IMG/VR virus record: IMGVR_UViG_3300044971_002301
Location: 1 to 64,000 of that record
Length of the DNA stretch: 64,000 nucleotides
Strand: one strand, 5' to 3'
Source of the DNA: a virus
Position numbers and translations under genes: made by a program. Below the pieces are notes generated by a model. That model saw only the letters and a list, made by a program, of their open reading frames with translations. It did not search any database and was not told the DNA's origin. Shown piece after piece: positions 1 through 7,795 of this stretch (positions are counted from its first letter, which is position 1; every line of letters starts with the position of its first letter).

Positions 1-18
1 CAATTTTAATTTTAGTTC

Positions 19-1023
19 GTGAAAAAAACACTACTTGTTGACGGAAACAATCTAATGAAAATTGGGTTTCATGGTGTGAAGGATTACTTCCACAATGGAG
101 AACACATTGGAGCGTTGTATCATTTTATGAATACACTTCGTAAATTCATTAACGAACAAAACTTTGATAAAGTAGTAGTATTATGGGATGGTGAAGATTC
201 CACGAGTTTACGTGGAATTCTTTATCCCAAATACAAACAAAACCGACGATTGGTTATGGAGGATGCTATCTTTATGTCCTATCTAAAACAAAAAAATCGT
301 ATCAAACAATATTTGGAAGAAGTCTATATAAGACAATTAGAGATTAGTGGAAGAGAAGCTGATGATTTAATTGCTTATTATTGTCAAGTATCTGAAAATG
401 AAGATAAATTAATTTTTTCATCAGACAGAGACTTAACACAACTTATTTCCGAAAACGTGTCCATATACTCACCATCAGTTAAAGCTACGTTTAAACAGGG
501 GGATAAGATTAAATTTGACGACTTTGAGTACCCACACTATAACGTAAAGACATTGAAGATATTAATTGGTGATAAATCAGATAATATTGAAGGCATCTAT
601 CTTTTGGGTGAAAAAACTTTAGTTAAATTTTTTCCTCAAATACTTGAAACAGAAGTTTCTTATAACGATATTTTAACAAGAGCTGAAAATTTATTAAAAG
701 AGAATAAAGACAATCAAGCTCTAAAGAATCTTTTAACAGGTAAAACAAAATCAGGTATTTTTGAAAAAGAATTTTTCCAAGTTAATGAACAGATTGTTGA
801 CTTATCTAATCCTTTATTGAGTGATGAAGACAAAGAAGAAATACTATCAATTGTTACCGAAAAATTAGATATTGAAGGTAGAAGTTACAAGAACTTAATT
901 AAGTATATGGTTCAAGACGGGTTATTTAAATACCTACCAAAGGGTGACGACTCATGGACATACTTCATCCAACCGTTCATGAAGTTAACAAGAAAAGAAA
1001 AAACAAAAACAAACAAAAAATAA
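19..1023 (+). CDS. rnh: T4 RNase H-like 5'-3' exonuclease/flap nuclease
   Basis: This is a member of the FEN1/T4 RNase H 5'-nuclease family, which removes RNA primers and 5' flaps during lagging-strand synthesis. The metal-binding acidic residues can be followed along the protein: D8 in LLVDGNN, D57 in VLWDGED, E113/D115/D116 in GREADDLIAYY, D136 and D138 in FSSDRDL, and D185/D188 in ILIGDKSDNIEG, which begins the helix-3-turn-helix DNA-binding part. The length of 334 aa is close to T4 RNase H. The start is a GTG; an in-frame TAG at 13-15 leaves no earlier start and no ribosome binding site is visible. It is the first gene of a replication/nucleotide block ending at the terminator near 6340. 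The family call is firm; strict orthology to T4 rnh is inferred. Confidence 0.9.
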   Translation: MKKTLLVDGNNLMKIGFHGVKDYFHNGEHIGALYHFMNTLRKFINEQNFDKVVVLWDGEDSTSLRGILYPKYKQNRRLVMEDAIFMSYLKQKNRIKQYLEEVYIRQLEISGREADDLIAYYCQVSENEDKLIFSSDRDLTQLISENVSIYSPSVKATFKQGDKIKFDDFEYPHYNVKTLKILIGDKSDNIEGIYLLGEKTLVKFFPQILETEVSYNDILTRAENLLKENKDNQALKNLLTGKTKSGIFEKEFFQVNEQIVDLSNPLLSDEDKEEILSIVTEKLDIEGRSYKNLIKYMVQDGLFKYLPKGDDSWTYFIQPFMKLTRKEKTKTNKK

Positions 1024-1031
1024 CATAAATT

Positions 1032-1484
1032 ATGAAAGAACAAGACATTACCAAACTGGAATTCTTGATGACGGTAAACAACAATTTTATCGTACAACGT
1101 TTTTTTAACGTTAAGGGGTATAGCCCAAAGGCTCACAACTCGGCTGAGTTGATTGATTTGATGGATGGTTTCATTTCAGAATTGAAAGAAAATTTCAAGA
1201 TGAAAACTGTAAACTATATGTTGGACAATCAATATCAGATTAGTGAAGACCCTGAGGTATTGAACACATCATTTACTGATGGACCTGAGTCGTTTAACAT
1301 CTATATCAAAAATGGTGATACGACAATGTGTCATTATACGTTTGATGCTAAACTTTATCCACCTAAGGTGAGATACACCGTAGACATACGCCCGTTCCTA
1401 AAAGGTATCCTTTTTGGTCTTACTGACGTGTTGTCATCTAGAAATTTAACACACGAATACATGGGTTATCAGCTGGCTCGTTGA
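1032..1484 (+). CDS. Conserved-looking phage protein of unknown function
   Basis: A 150-aa soluble protein starting at an ATG 8 bases after the RNase H-like gene. I do not recognise a family. It has an N-terminal helical stretch (about residues 1-60, with FIVQRFFNVKGYSP), a central beta-rich part (FNIYIKNGDTTMCHYTFDAK) and an Arg/Pro-containing C-terminal helix. There is no signal peptide, membrane segment or metal motif. Its place between the 5' nuclease and the replicative helicase suggests a role in DNA replication or its control, but this is context only. Ordinary base composition and tight spacing argue that it is a real gene. Confidence 0.75.
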   Translation: MKEQDITKLEFLMTVNNNFIVQRFFNVKGYSPKAHNSAELIDLMDGFISELKENFKMKTVNYMLDNQYQISEDPEVLNTSFTDGPESFNIYIKNGDTTMCHYTFDAKLYPPKVRYTVDIRPFLKGILFGLTDVLSSRNLTHEYMGYQLAR

Positions 1485-1491
1485 TATTTAT
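1485..1491 (+). promoter_or_regulatory. TATTTAT motif before helicase gene
   Basis: TATTTAT ends 18 bases before the helicase ATG. It is one of eleven copies found upstream of genes in this window, all on the coding strand of the downstream gene. Function as a promoter element is inferred from recurrence only. Confidence 0.4.
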
Positions 1492-1509
1492 TCTAAAAAC
1501 AAACATAAT

Positions 1510-2880
1510 ATGGCTGACAAAAATTTTGACTATTTGGGAGAGACCTTCCAATTACAACTTCTTAATCAAATGATACTTGATAAGGATTTTTCACACTCAA
1601 TTATTGAGGTGATGGAATCTACTTATTTTGAAAACAAATACTTTAGATTATTTGTTCAGATGGTAAAAGAATACTATTCAAAGTTTGAACACAGTCCTAG
1701 TTTTGAGACAATTCAACAAAAAGCTAAGAGTGAAATTAGTCAGGAGTTATTATTAAAGATAACTCTTGACACTATTTCTGATATACAGAATGTTACCGAA
1801 GAGGGTACTCAGTTTGTTCAGGAAAAGGCATTGAAGTTTTGTAAACAACAAGAACTTCAAAAAGTTATGGATAAAGCTAAGAAAATCATTGACCATGGTG
1901 AGTTTGAAAACTACGACACCTTGGAAGAAATGGTTAGAGGAGCTTTACAGGTTGGAAACGTGGATAGAGGAACGGGAGATGTGTTTCAAGACTTAGATGA
2001 GGTATTGGCGGATGATTATAGACATCCAATCCCTATGGGAATACCGGGTATTGACAATCTTTTGAAAGGTGGTTTGGCAAAAGGAGAAATTGGTGTTATA
2101 TTAGCACCCACTGGTGTTGGTAAATCAACACTGACAACAAAGATTGCTAATCACGCTTTTAATTTAGGGTTTAATGTTTTACAAATTTTCTTTGAGGATA
2201 ACTATAAGATTATTCAGAGAAAACACTTTACGTGTTGGACGGGTATAGCACCTGACGAACTTGGTAATCATAAAGAAAAGGTTATGGCTAAAATCTCAGA
2301 GATTAAAGAAACCATGCCAAACAAGTTGATTATGAAGAAGTTACCTTCGGACACATTAACTATGAATCAGATTAAGAATCAGATTAGAAAGTTGATTGCC
2401 GATGGGACAAGGATTGATGTGGTTATTTTGGATTATATTGATTGTGTAACACCTGAAAAGATGATGGACGATGAATGGAAATCTGAGGGTTCAGTTATGA
2501 GAGCATTTGAATCAATGTGTCATGAATTGGATATTGCAGGTTGGACGGCAACACAGGGTAATAGAAGTTCTATTTCATCTGATGTGGTAACAACTGACCA
2601 AATGGGTGGTTCTATTAAGAAAGCTCAGGTAGGACACGTTATCATCACGGTGGCTAAGTCATTACAACAAAAAGAATTAAATCTTGCAACTATTGCTATC
2701 ACAAAGTCAAGAATTGGTAAAGACGGGGTAGTATTTGAAAACTGTAAGTTCAATAACGAAATGTTAGAAATTGATACAGAAAGTACTACAACATTCTTAG
2801 GACTTGAAGAACAGAAGGAAGAAAGAAATAGAAGTAGAATTAAAGAAATTATGGAGAAAAGAAAACAAACAACAGTATAA
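1510..2880 (+). CDS. gp41: DnaB-family replicative helicase (T4 gp41-like)
   Basis: A 456-aa hexameric replicative DNA helicase of the DnaB/gp41 type that unwinds the fork 5'-3' on the lagging strand and partners the primase at 56150. Residues 1-150 form an alpha-helical N-terminal domain as in DnaB, and the RecA-like motor follows. It has Walker A APTGVGKST (199-207), Walker B VVILDY (304-309), a Gln sensor in TQGNR (348-352) and a basic ITKSRIGKDG segment (397-406) in the place of the arginine finger. The length matches T4 gp41 (about 475 aa). No intein is present. A TATTTAT motif lies 18 bases before the ATG, so it may be transcribed on its own as well as from upstream. Confidence 0.93.
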   Translation: MADKNFDYLGETFQLQLLNQMILDKDFSHSIIEVMESTYFENKYFRLFVQMVKEYYSKFEHSPSFETIQQKAKSEISQELLLKITLDTISDIQNVTEEGTQFVQEKALKFCKQQELQKVMDKAKKIIDHGEFENYDTLEEMVRGALQVGNVDRGTGDVFQDLDEVLADDYRHPIPMGIPGIDNLLKGGLAKGEIGVILAPTGVGKSTLTTKIANHAFNLGFNVLQIFFEDNYKIIQRKHFTCWTGIAPDELGNHKEKVMAKISEIKETMPNKLIMKKLPSDTLTMNQIKNQIRKLIADGTRIDVVILDYIDCVTPEKMMDDEWKSEGSVMRAFESMCHELDIAGWTATQGNRSSISSDVVTTDQMGGSIKKAQVGHVIITVAKSLQQKELNLATIAITKSRIGKDGVVFENCKFNNEMLEIDTESTTTFLGLEEQKEERNRSRIKEIMEKRKQTTV

Positions 2881-2893
2881 TTATTAAAACAAT

Positions 2894-3853
2894 ATGGAAC
2901 AAAAAATGGAAAAATTATTAGAAGAAAATCCAAATCGTTTTGTGATATTCCCAATCAAGTACAACGATATTTGGGAATATTATAAGATGCATCAAGCCGC
3001 GTTTTGGACGGCAGAAGAAATTGATTTAAGCGGTGACCTACGTGATTGGGAAAACTTATCAGAGAACGAACAGTATTTTGTGAAAAATATTTTATCGTTT
3101 TTTGCAGCATCAGATGGTATCGTAAATGAAAACTTGGCTGAGAATTTCTACAGAGAAGTACAATATCCTGAGGCAAAATTCTTTTATGGAATTCAGTTGG
3201 CTATGGAAAACATCCATAGTCTAATGTACTCACTTCTTATTGATACTTACGTGTCAAATGAGGATGAGAAGAACAAATGTTTCACTGCATTAGATAACCT
3301 ACCGGCAGTTCAAAAGAAGGCTAAATGGGCTTTGGATTGGATTGAAAACGCATCTTTTCAAGAAAGATTGGTTGCGTTTGCTGCAGTTGAGGGTATCTTC
3401 TTTTCAGGTTCATTCTGTTCTATCTTTTGGTTGAAATCAAGAGGTATCATGCAAGGATTGTGTAACGCTAATGCTTTGATTTTCAAAGATGAAAACTTAC
3501 ATTGTGACTTTGCAATTCATTTATTAAATAATCACATTGAAAACAAACCGAGTGAAAAGAGAATTAAAGAAATTCTACTTTCAGCTCTTGAAATTGAAAA
3601 AGAATTCATCACTGAATCACTACCTGTTTCTTTAATTGGTATGAACCAAAACTTAATGAAACAATATCTTGAGTTTGTGGTTGATGGATTATTGGTAAAG
3701 TTTGGATGTAAAAAACAATTTAATGTAGAACAACCGTTCAAATTCATGGAACAAATTGCAGTTGAAACAAAGGGTAATTTCTTTGAGTCACGTACCGTTG
3801 AATATCAAAAGGCCAAGTTAAATGAAACCCTATCCTTTACTGACGATTTTTAA
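2894..3853 (+). CDS. nrdB: Class Ia ribonucleotide reductase, small (radical) subunit
   Basis: The beta subunit carries the diiron-tyrosyl radical that activates NrdA for making deoxyribonucleotides. All expected ligands are visible: D74 in AASDG, E105 and H108 in ENIHSLMY, E166 in AAVEGIF, E200 and H203 in KDENLHCDF. The radical tyrosine is present as Y112, at the E-x-x-H-S-x-x-Y spacing seen in E. coli NrdB (E115-H118-Y122), so this is not one of the tyrosine-free variants. The 319-aa length is slightly shorter than bacterial NrdB. It lies 13 bases after the helicase and 19 bases before nrdA. A TAATTAT sequence covers the preceding stop codon, 9 bases before the ATG. Confidence 0.95.
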   Translation: MEQKMEKLLEENPNRFVIFPIKYNDIWEYYKMHQAAFWTAEEIDLSGDLRDWENLSENEQYFVKNILSFFAASDGIVNENLAENFYREVQYPEAKFFYGIQLAMENIHSLMYSLLIDTYVSNEDEKNKCFTALDNLPAVQKKAKWALDWIENASFQERLVAFAAVEGIFFSGSFCSIFWLKSRGIMQGLCNANALIFKDENLHCDFAIHLLNNHIENKPSEKRIKEILLSALEIEKEFITESLPVSLIGMNQNLMKQYLEFVVDGLLVKFGCKKQFNVEQPFKFMEQIAVETKGNFFESRTVEYQKAKLNETLSFTDDF

Positions 3854-3872
3854 TTTATTATCTTTTTAAACT

Positions 3873-6305
3873 ATGATGTCACTTAAAATTAAAAAAAGAA
3901 GTGGAGATGATTCGTCATTTAATCCACAGAAAATTTATAACCGTATTAAAAGAGCTTCAAAGGGGTTGAGTGTCAACTCCGATGAAATCTTTATTAAGGT
4001 TATCACTTCAGTACCAACTGAAGGTATTATTACTACAAAAGAATTAGATAAGTTAATCTATGAAATTGCTGCGGCGTTTACAGGTAGTCATCACGATTAC
4101 TCAAGATTAGCGTCTTCAGTTGCTATTTCATCTTATCATAAAGAAACTAATCCAAGTTTTTGTCAAACAATTAGAGAGTTATATTCTGATGGAATTATCA
4201 ATGATGGTTTGATAGAAATAATTGAAAGATACGGAGAGGAAAATATTGATAATGTTATTAATCACGACAATGATTACAATTTTGACTATTTTGCTTGGAG
4301 GTCACTTGCTGAGATGTATCTTCTGAAATTGTCGGAAGGTAAAGTAGTTGAACGTCCACAACACATGTATATGAGAGTTGCTCTTTGGGTAACTAATACA
4401 TTTAAGGAAGCGGTTGAGTATTACCAAGCGTTATCAACTCAAAGAATATCTCCGGCAACACCAATTATGATTAATGCTGGTACTAAAACACCACAACTTG
4501 CTTCTTGTGTTCTTCATTACAATGATTCGGATTCTCGTGAAGGTTTGTTAAACACCATGAGAGATATTTCAACTTACTCATCTGATGCTGCGGGTATCGG
4601 ACTATCAATGTCTAACATTCGTAGTAAGGAGAGTCGTATTTCATCTTCAGGTGGACACGCTGGTGGACTTTTAAAGTATTTGAAGATTGTAAATGAGTCA
4701 CTTCGTTTCTTTAACCAACAAGGGCGTAGACCTGGTTCTGCGGCAATTTACTTGGAACCTTGGCATAAAGATATCTTTGACCTATTGGAAATTAAAAAGA
4801 ATACAGGCGCCGAGGAATTAAGAGCTCGTGATTTGTTTACCGCACTTTGGATTCCTGACAACTTTATGAACGCAGTTAAGAACAACGACGATTGGTATTT
4901 GTTCTGTCCTAATGATATAATTAAGGCGGGTATAAAACCATTACAAGAAAGTTACGGTGATGAATACGAAGAAAATTATAAATTAGCCGTAAGTATGGGT
5001 CTTGGTAAGAAAGTTAAGGCTCAGGAGATTTGGAATAAGATTATTGAATCACAAGTTGAAACAGGTGTTCCATATTTATGTTCTAAAGATAGTGCTAACA
5101 GAAAGACAAACCATCAGAACATTGGTGTTATTAAACAATCAAACCTTTGTAATGAAATCTATCAATACACTGACGAGAATATAACCGCAATCTGTACTCT
5201 TTCATCTATGGTGTTAAAGAACTATGTAAAAGATGGTGAGTTTGATTTTCAGGGATTGTATGAAGAAACTCGTAAGGTTGTAAGAGCGTTAAACAAAGTT
5301 GTTAACATCAACAATTACTCAACTGAAAAAGGACGTAAGGGTGGATTATACCAAAGAGCAATCGCTATTGGAACTCAAGGACTTGCAGACGTATTCTATT
5401 TGATGGATTACATTTTTACATCTGAGGAAGCTCGTAAATTAAATAAAGAAATTTTTGAAACAATCTATTTTGCGGCAATCACTGAAAGTAACAGATTGTG
5501 TATGGATGGTAAGTATGAACCGTATGCTTACTTTAAAGGGTCACCAATGTCACAAGGAGTATTCCAATTTGATATGTGGGGATTGAATGAAGATGAGTTA
5601 TCAGGAAGATGGCCTTGGTCAACTCTAAAAGAGAATGTTAGTAAGTACGGAGTTTGTAACTCATTATTCACAGCTCAAATGCCTGTGGCATCTTCAGCTA
5701 AGATTACAGGTTCATATGAAATGACAGAACCTGCTCATTCGGCAATTTTCAACAGACGTGTAATTGGTGGTGAGATTATGATTGTTAACAAGTATTTGAT
5801 TAGTGATTTTGAGAAGATTGGAATTTGGTCTGAGGACTTAAAGAATGAAATCATTATGAATGAAGGTTCAATTCAAGGAATTAACTTCTTGAATTATTTG
5901 GACCCTGAAGATAAAAGATATAACTTTAAAGTTAAGAGAATTGAAAGACTGATTGAAAAGTATAAAACAATTTGGGAAATATCACAAAAGGCATTGATTG
6001 AAATGGCGGCAGATAGAGCACCATTTATTGACCAATCACAATCAATGAATATCTACATGTCAAACCCAACATTATCAAAAATTTCATCATCACATTTCTA
6101 CGGATGGGAAAAAGGATTAAAAACACTTTGTTATTACGTTAGAACAAGAGCAATCTCAACGGGAGCTAAACACTTAGCTATGGACGTATCAAAAATTAAC
6201 AAACCAAAACCAACACCTGAACCACCAAAGGTTGATTACAGTTATATGAATTTACCTCCAAAACCTGAGAATAGTGAATTTGATTGTTTTGGTTGTTCAT
6301 CATAA
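3873..6305 (+). CDS. nrdA: Class Ia ribonucleotide reductase, large (catalytic) subunit
   Basis: The alpha subunit reduces ribonucleoside diphosphates to deoxy forms. Residues 4-95 look like an ATP-cone (KIKKRSGDDSSFNPQKI), the site of dATP/ATP activity control. The active site has C212 (ASCVLHY), N424/C426/E428 (SNLCNEI) and C441 (AICTLSS), matching E. coli C225, N437/C439/E441 and C462. The radical-transfer tyrosine pair is Y754/Y755 (LCYYVRTR). The C-terminal redox pair is C805/C808 (DCFGCSS), placed to reduce the active site. At 810 aa it is longer than T4 or E. coli NrdA (about 755-760). Two ATGs occur in tandem (3873, 3876); either could be used. Transcription should stop at the hairpin 21 bases downstream. 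Confidence 0.95.
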   Translation: MMSLKIKKRSGDDSSFNPQKIYNRIKRASKGLSVNSDEIFIKVITSVPTEGIITTKELDKLIYEIAAAFTGSHHDYSRLASSVAISSYHKETNPSFCQTIRELYSDGIINDGLIEIIERYGEENIDNVINHDNDYNFDYFAWRSLAEMYLLKLSEGKVVERPQHMYMRVALWVTNTFKEAVEYYQALSTQRISPATPIMINAGTKTPQLASCVLHYNDSDSREGLLNTMRDISTYSSDAAGIGLSMSNIRSKESRISSSGGHAGGLLKYLKIVNESLRFFNQQGRRPGSAAIYLEPWHKDIFDLLEIKKNTGAEELRARDLFTALWIPDNFMNAVKNNDDWYLFCPNDIIKAGIKPLQESYGDEYEENYKLAVSMGLGKKVKAQEIWNKIIESQVETGVPYLCSKDSANRKTNHQNIGVIKQSNLCNEIYQYTDENITAICTLSSMVLKNYVKDGEFDFQGLYEETRKVVRALNKVVNINNYSTEKGRKGGLYQRAIAIGTQGLADVFYLMDYIFTSEEARKLNKEIFETIYFAAITESNRLCMDGKYEPYAYFKGSPMSQGVFQFDMWGLNEDELSGRWPWSTLKENVSKYGVCNSLFTAQMPVASSAKITGSYEMTEPAHSAIFNRRVIGGEIMIVNKYLISDFEKIGIWSEDLKNEIIMNEGSIQGINFLNYLDPEDKRYNFKVKRIERLIEKYKTIWEISQKALIEMAADRAPFIDQSQSMNIYMSNPTLSKISSSHFYGWEKGLKTLCYYVRTRAISTGAKHLAMDVSKINKPKPTPEPPKVDYSYMNLPPKPENSEFDCFGCSS

Positions 6306-6325
6306 TTAACAATATCCGATGTGTT

Positions 6326-6350
6326 ATCCCGAGCTAGGTCGGGATTTTTT
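6326..6350 (+). terminator. Rho-independent terminator after nrdA
   Basis: A perfect 7-bp stem ATCCCGA / TCGGGAT with a 6-base loop (GCTAGG) is followed by a run of T. It closes the replication/nucleotide block and separates it from the late genes. It also argues against the longer reading of the next gene, whose upstream ATG at 6319 would put the hairpin inside the coding region. Confidence 0.9.
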
Positions 6351-6361
6351 ATTTAAAGAGG

Positions 6362-6368
6362 TATTTAT
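6362..6368 (+). promoter_or_regulatory. TATTTAT motif, candidate late promoter
   Basis: TATTTAT lies just after the nrdA terminator and 4 bases before the ATG at 6373. Its place between a terminator and a new coding region is what a promoter would need. If it acts as a -10 box the transcript would be leaderless or nearly so. Confidence 0.45.
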
Positions 6369-6372
6369 TATT

Positions 6373-7140
6373 ATGTCTAATATCATACAAGAAGAAATTG
6401 AAAAAATAAGAAAAATGATGCTCTCAGAGAACATGGTTCAGGAGGGTGGTGAAAAAAAGTTAAAACAAACTTTAGACATTCTAAAAAAGAAAAAGAAAGT
6501 TTTATTATTAAGTTGTTCAAATAGATATAATTGGGATGATAAAAATATTGATGTCCCTAAATCAAAAATCTTAGCAATGTATTTAAATGAAGAACTTGGG
6601 GATAAATCAGTTTTCATGGATGTTTCTGAATTAAAAATATTTCCTTGTGAAGGAAATGTGTCTAGAGAAGAAGGTAATAGTTGTGGACTTTTAAAATCTT
6701 TACTTAAAGATGATAAAAAAAATCCTTCAGGATACCATAGATGTTGGGCTAGTTTAAATAATAAGTCAGATGAACTATGGAAAGTATCTAAAGAACTTTT
6801 TGAAGCGGATGCTGTAATATTTTTTAGTTCAGTGAGATGGGGACAAGCAAATATGTTCTATCAAAATTTAATTGAGAGATTAACTTGGATTGAAAATAGA
6901 CATGCTACTTTAGGTGAAAAAAATATAGTTGAAGGCATTGAGACAGGATTTATCTGTGTTGGACAAAACTGGAATGGTGAAGATGTAACTAAAACCCAAA
7001 TGAAAGTTCATGAGTTTTACGGATTTGAACCAAATAAGAAACTATATTGGAATTGGCAATACACAACAGATGTTTATGACGAAAGTAAATCTTCTTACAA
7101 AAAATCCCACAAAAAGTTTATTGACGATATGGGATTATGA
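6373..7140 (+). CDS. Flavodoxin-fold / FMN reductase-like protein
   Basis: I place the start at the ATG at 6373 (255 aa) because the upstream ATG at 6319 precedes the nrdA terminator hairpin. After a basic, helical N-terminus (about residues 1-40) comes KKVLLLSCSNRYNW, a beta-strand plus phosphate-loop-like turn. Later comes ADAVIFFSSVRWGQANMFYQ, followed by LIERLTWIENR. This pattern matches NAD(P)H-dependent FMN reductases and flavodoxin-fold quinone reductases, where the SSVRWG.. loop contacts the flavin ring. Cysteines in FPCEGN and NSCGLL are notable. Why a phage carries it is unclear. It sits directly before the baseplate genes with a TATTTAT motif, so it is probably expressed late. The N-terminal IRKMMLSEN contains an L-x-E site like those cut by the T4 head protease (inference). 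Confidence 0.6.
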   Translation: MSNIIQEEIEKIRKMMLSENMVQEGGEKKLKQTLDILKKKKKVLLLSCSNRYNWDDKNIDVPKSKILAMYLNEELGDKSVFMDVSELKIFPCEGNVSREEGNSCGLLKSLLKDDKKNPSGYHRCWASLNNKSDELWKVSKELFEADAVIFFSSVRWGQANMFYQNLIERLTWIENRHATLGEKNIVEGIETGFICVGQNWNGEDVTKTQMKVHEFYGFEPNKKLYWNWQYTTDVYDESKSSYKKSHKKFIDDMGL

Positions 7141-7312
7141 AATTGGTTATTATAGGTACTCACCCAAAGGAAAACCAATAATTGATTGTATAAGTTACTA
7201 CCCTATTAATGATTTTATAAACGAATATCTACTTAAACAAGAATTTGTAGAATTTGAATATGAAAATGAAACTCCAAAAACTATTGAGGGTAAAATTATT
7301 GTTTTGATATAA
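7121..7312 (+). CDS. Small protein of unknown function, start uncertain
   Basis: A short reading frame encoding about 63 aa if the TTG at 7121 is used; ATGs at 7070 and 7076 would overlap the preceding gene much more. The product contains GKPIIDCISYYPINDFINEY followed by an acidic stretch and ends GKIIVLI. I recognise no family. A competing reading starts at the ATG overlapping the upstream stop (7137) and gives MKLVIIGTHPKENQ before a stop. That looks like a natural protein start, and a shift of one base near the A-run at 7181-7184 would join it to the longer frame. The gene may therefore be frameshifted, or may carry a sequencing error. Confidence 0.4.
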   Translation: MTIWDYEIGYYRYSPKGKPIIDCISYYPINDFINEYLLKQEFVEFEYENETPKTIEGKIIVLI

Positions 7313-7326
7313 ATTTAATTTTTCAG

Positions 7327-7333
7327 TATTTAT
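7327..7333 (+). promoter_or_regulatory. TATTTAT motif before gp25
   Basis: TATTTAT followed by TAATATG; it ends 5 bases before the gp25 ATG. It is one of five copies in the window at a 4-6 base spacing. Confidence 0.45.
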
Positions 7334-7338
7334 TTAAT

Positions 7339-7791
7339 ATGGCAAATGGTGTAACATACGGTATTACTTTTCCTTTTAAAGATTCGCTAAATGGTAAATT
7401 TTTGGATTTATCAGATACAAGTGAAGAAGAAATTAGAAGTAGTTTAATACATTTATTACTTACAAGAAAAGGTAGTAGATATTTTATGCCAAACTTTGGG
7501 ACAAGATTATATGAGTTTATTTTTGAACCACTTGATAGTCCTACTTTTGACCAAATAGAGACAGAAATAAAAGAAGCGGTTGAAACTTACATACCAGGAT
7601 TAACAATTACTTCAGTTAAAATTGAACCAGCGGTTGAGACTCAAGATACTTTACAAATAAATAATGAGTCGGCAACTGAATTTAATTTTACTAATACTCC
7701 TGAAATTGAATACACCGCAAAAGTAAGAATAAATTATAATATTACAAATAATGTATTTAATACCGCAGGATTTGTAATTATTAATATATAA
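7339..7791 (+). CDS. gp25: Baseplate wedge protein gp25-like
   Basis: A 150-aa GPW/gp25-family protein, the wedge component that bridges the tail tube/sheath base to the wedge arms in contractile tails. The family hallmark is clear: EEEIRSSLIHLLLTRKGSRY followed by FMPNFGTRLYEFIFEP, then helices to residue 95 and a C-terminal beta segment with NITNNVF. The length fits T4 gp25 (132 aa). It is followed 4 bases later by the gp6-like gene, the same order as in T4. Confidence 0.9.
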   Translation: MANGVTYGITFPFKDSLNGKFLDLSDTSEEEIRSSLIHLLLTRKGSRYFMPNFGTRLYEFIFEPLDSPTFDQIETEIKEAVETYIPGLTITSVKIEPAVETQDTLQINNESATEFNFTNTPEIEYTAKVRINYNITNNVFNTAGFVIINI

Positions 7792-7795
7792 AACT

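Noticed and set aside
6319-6372. Extension of the flavodoxin-like gene to the ATG at 6319
   Set aside because: It would place the nrdA terminator and the TATTTAT motif inside the coding region; the ATG at 6373 is a better start.
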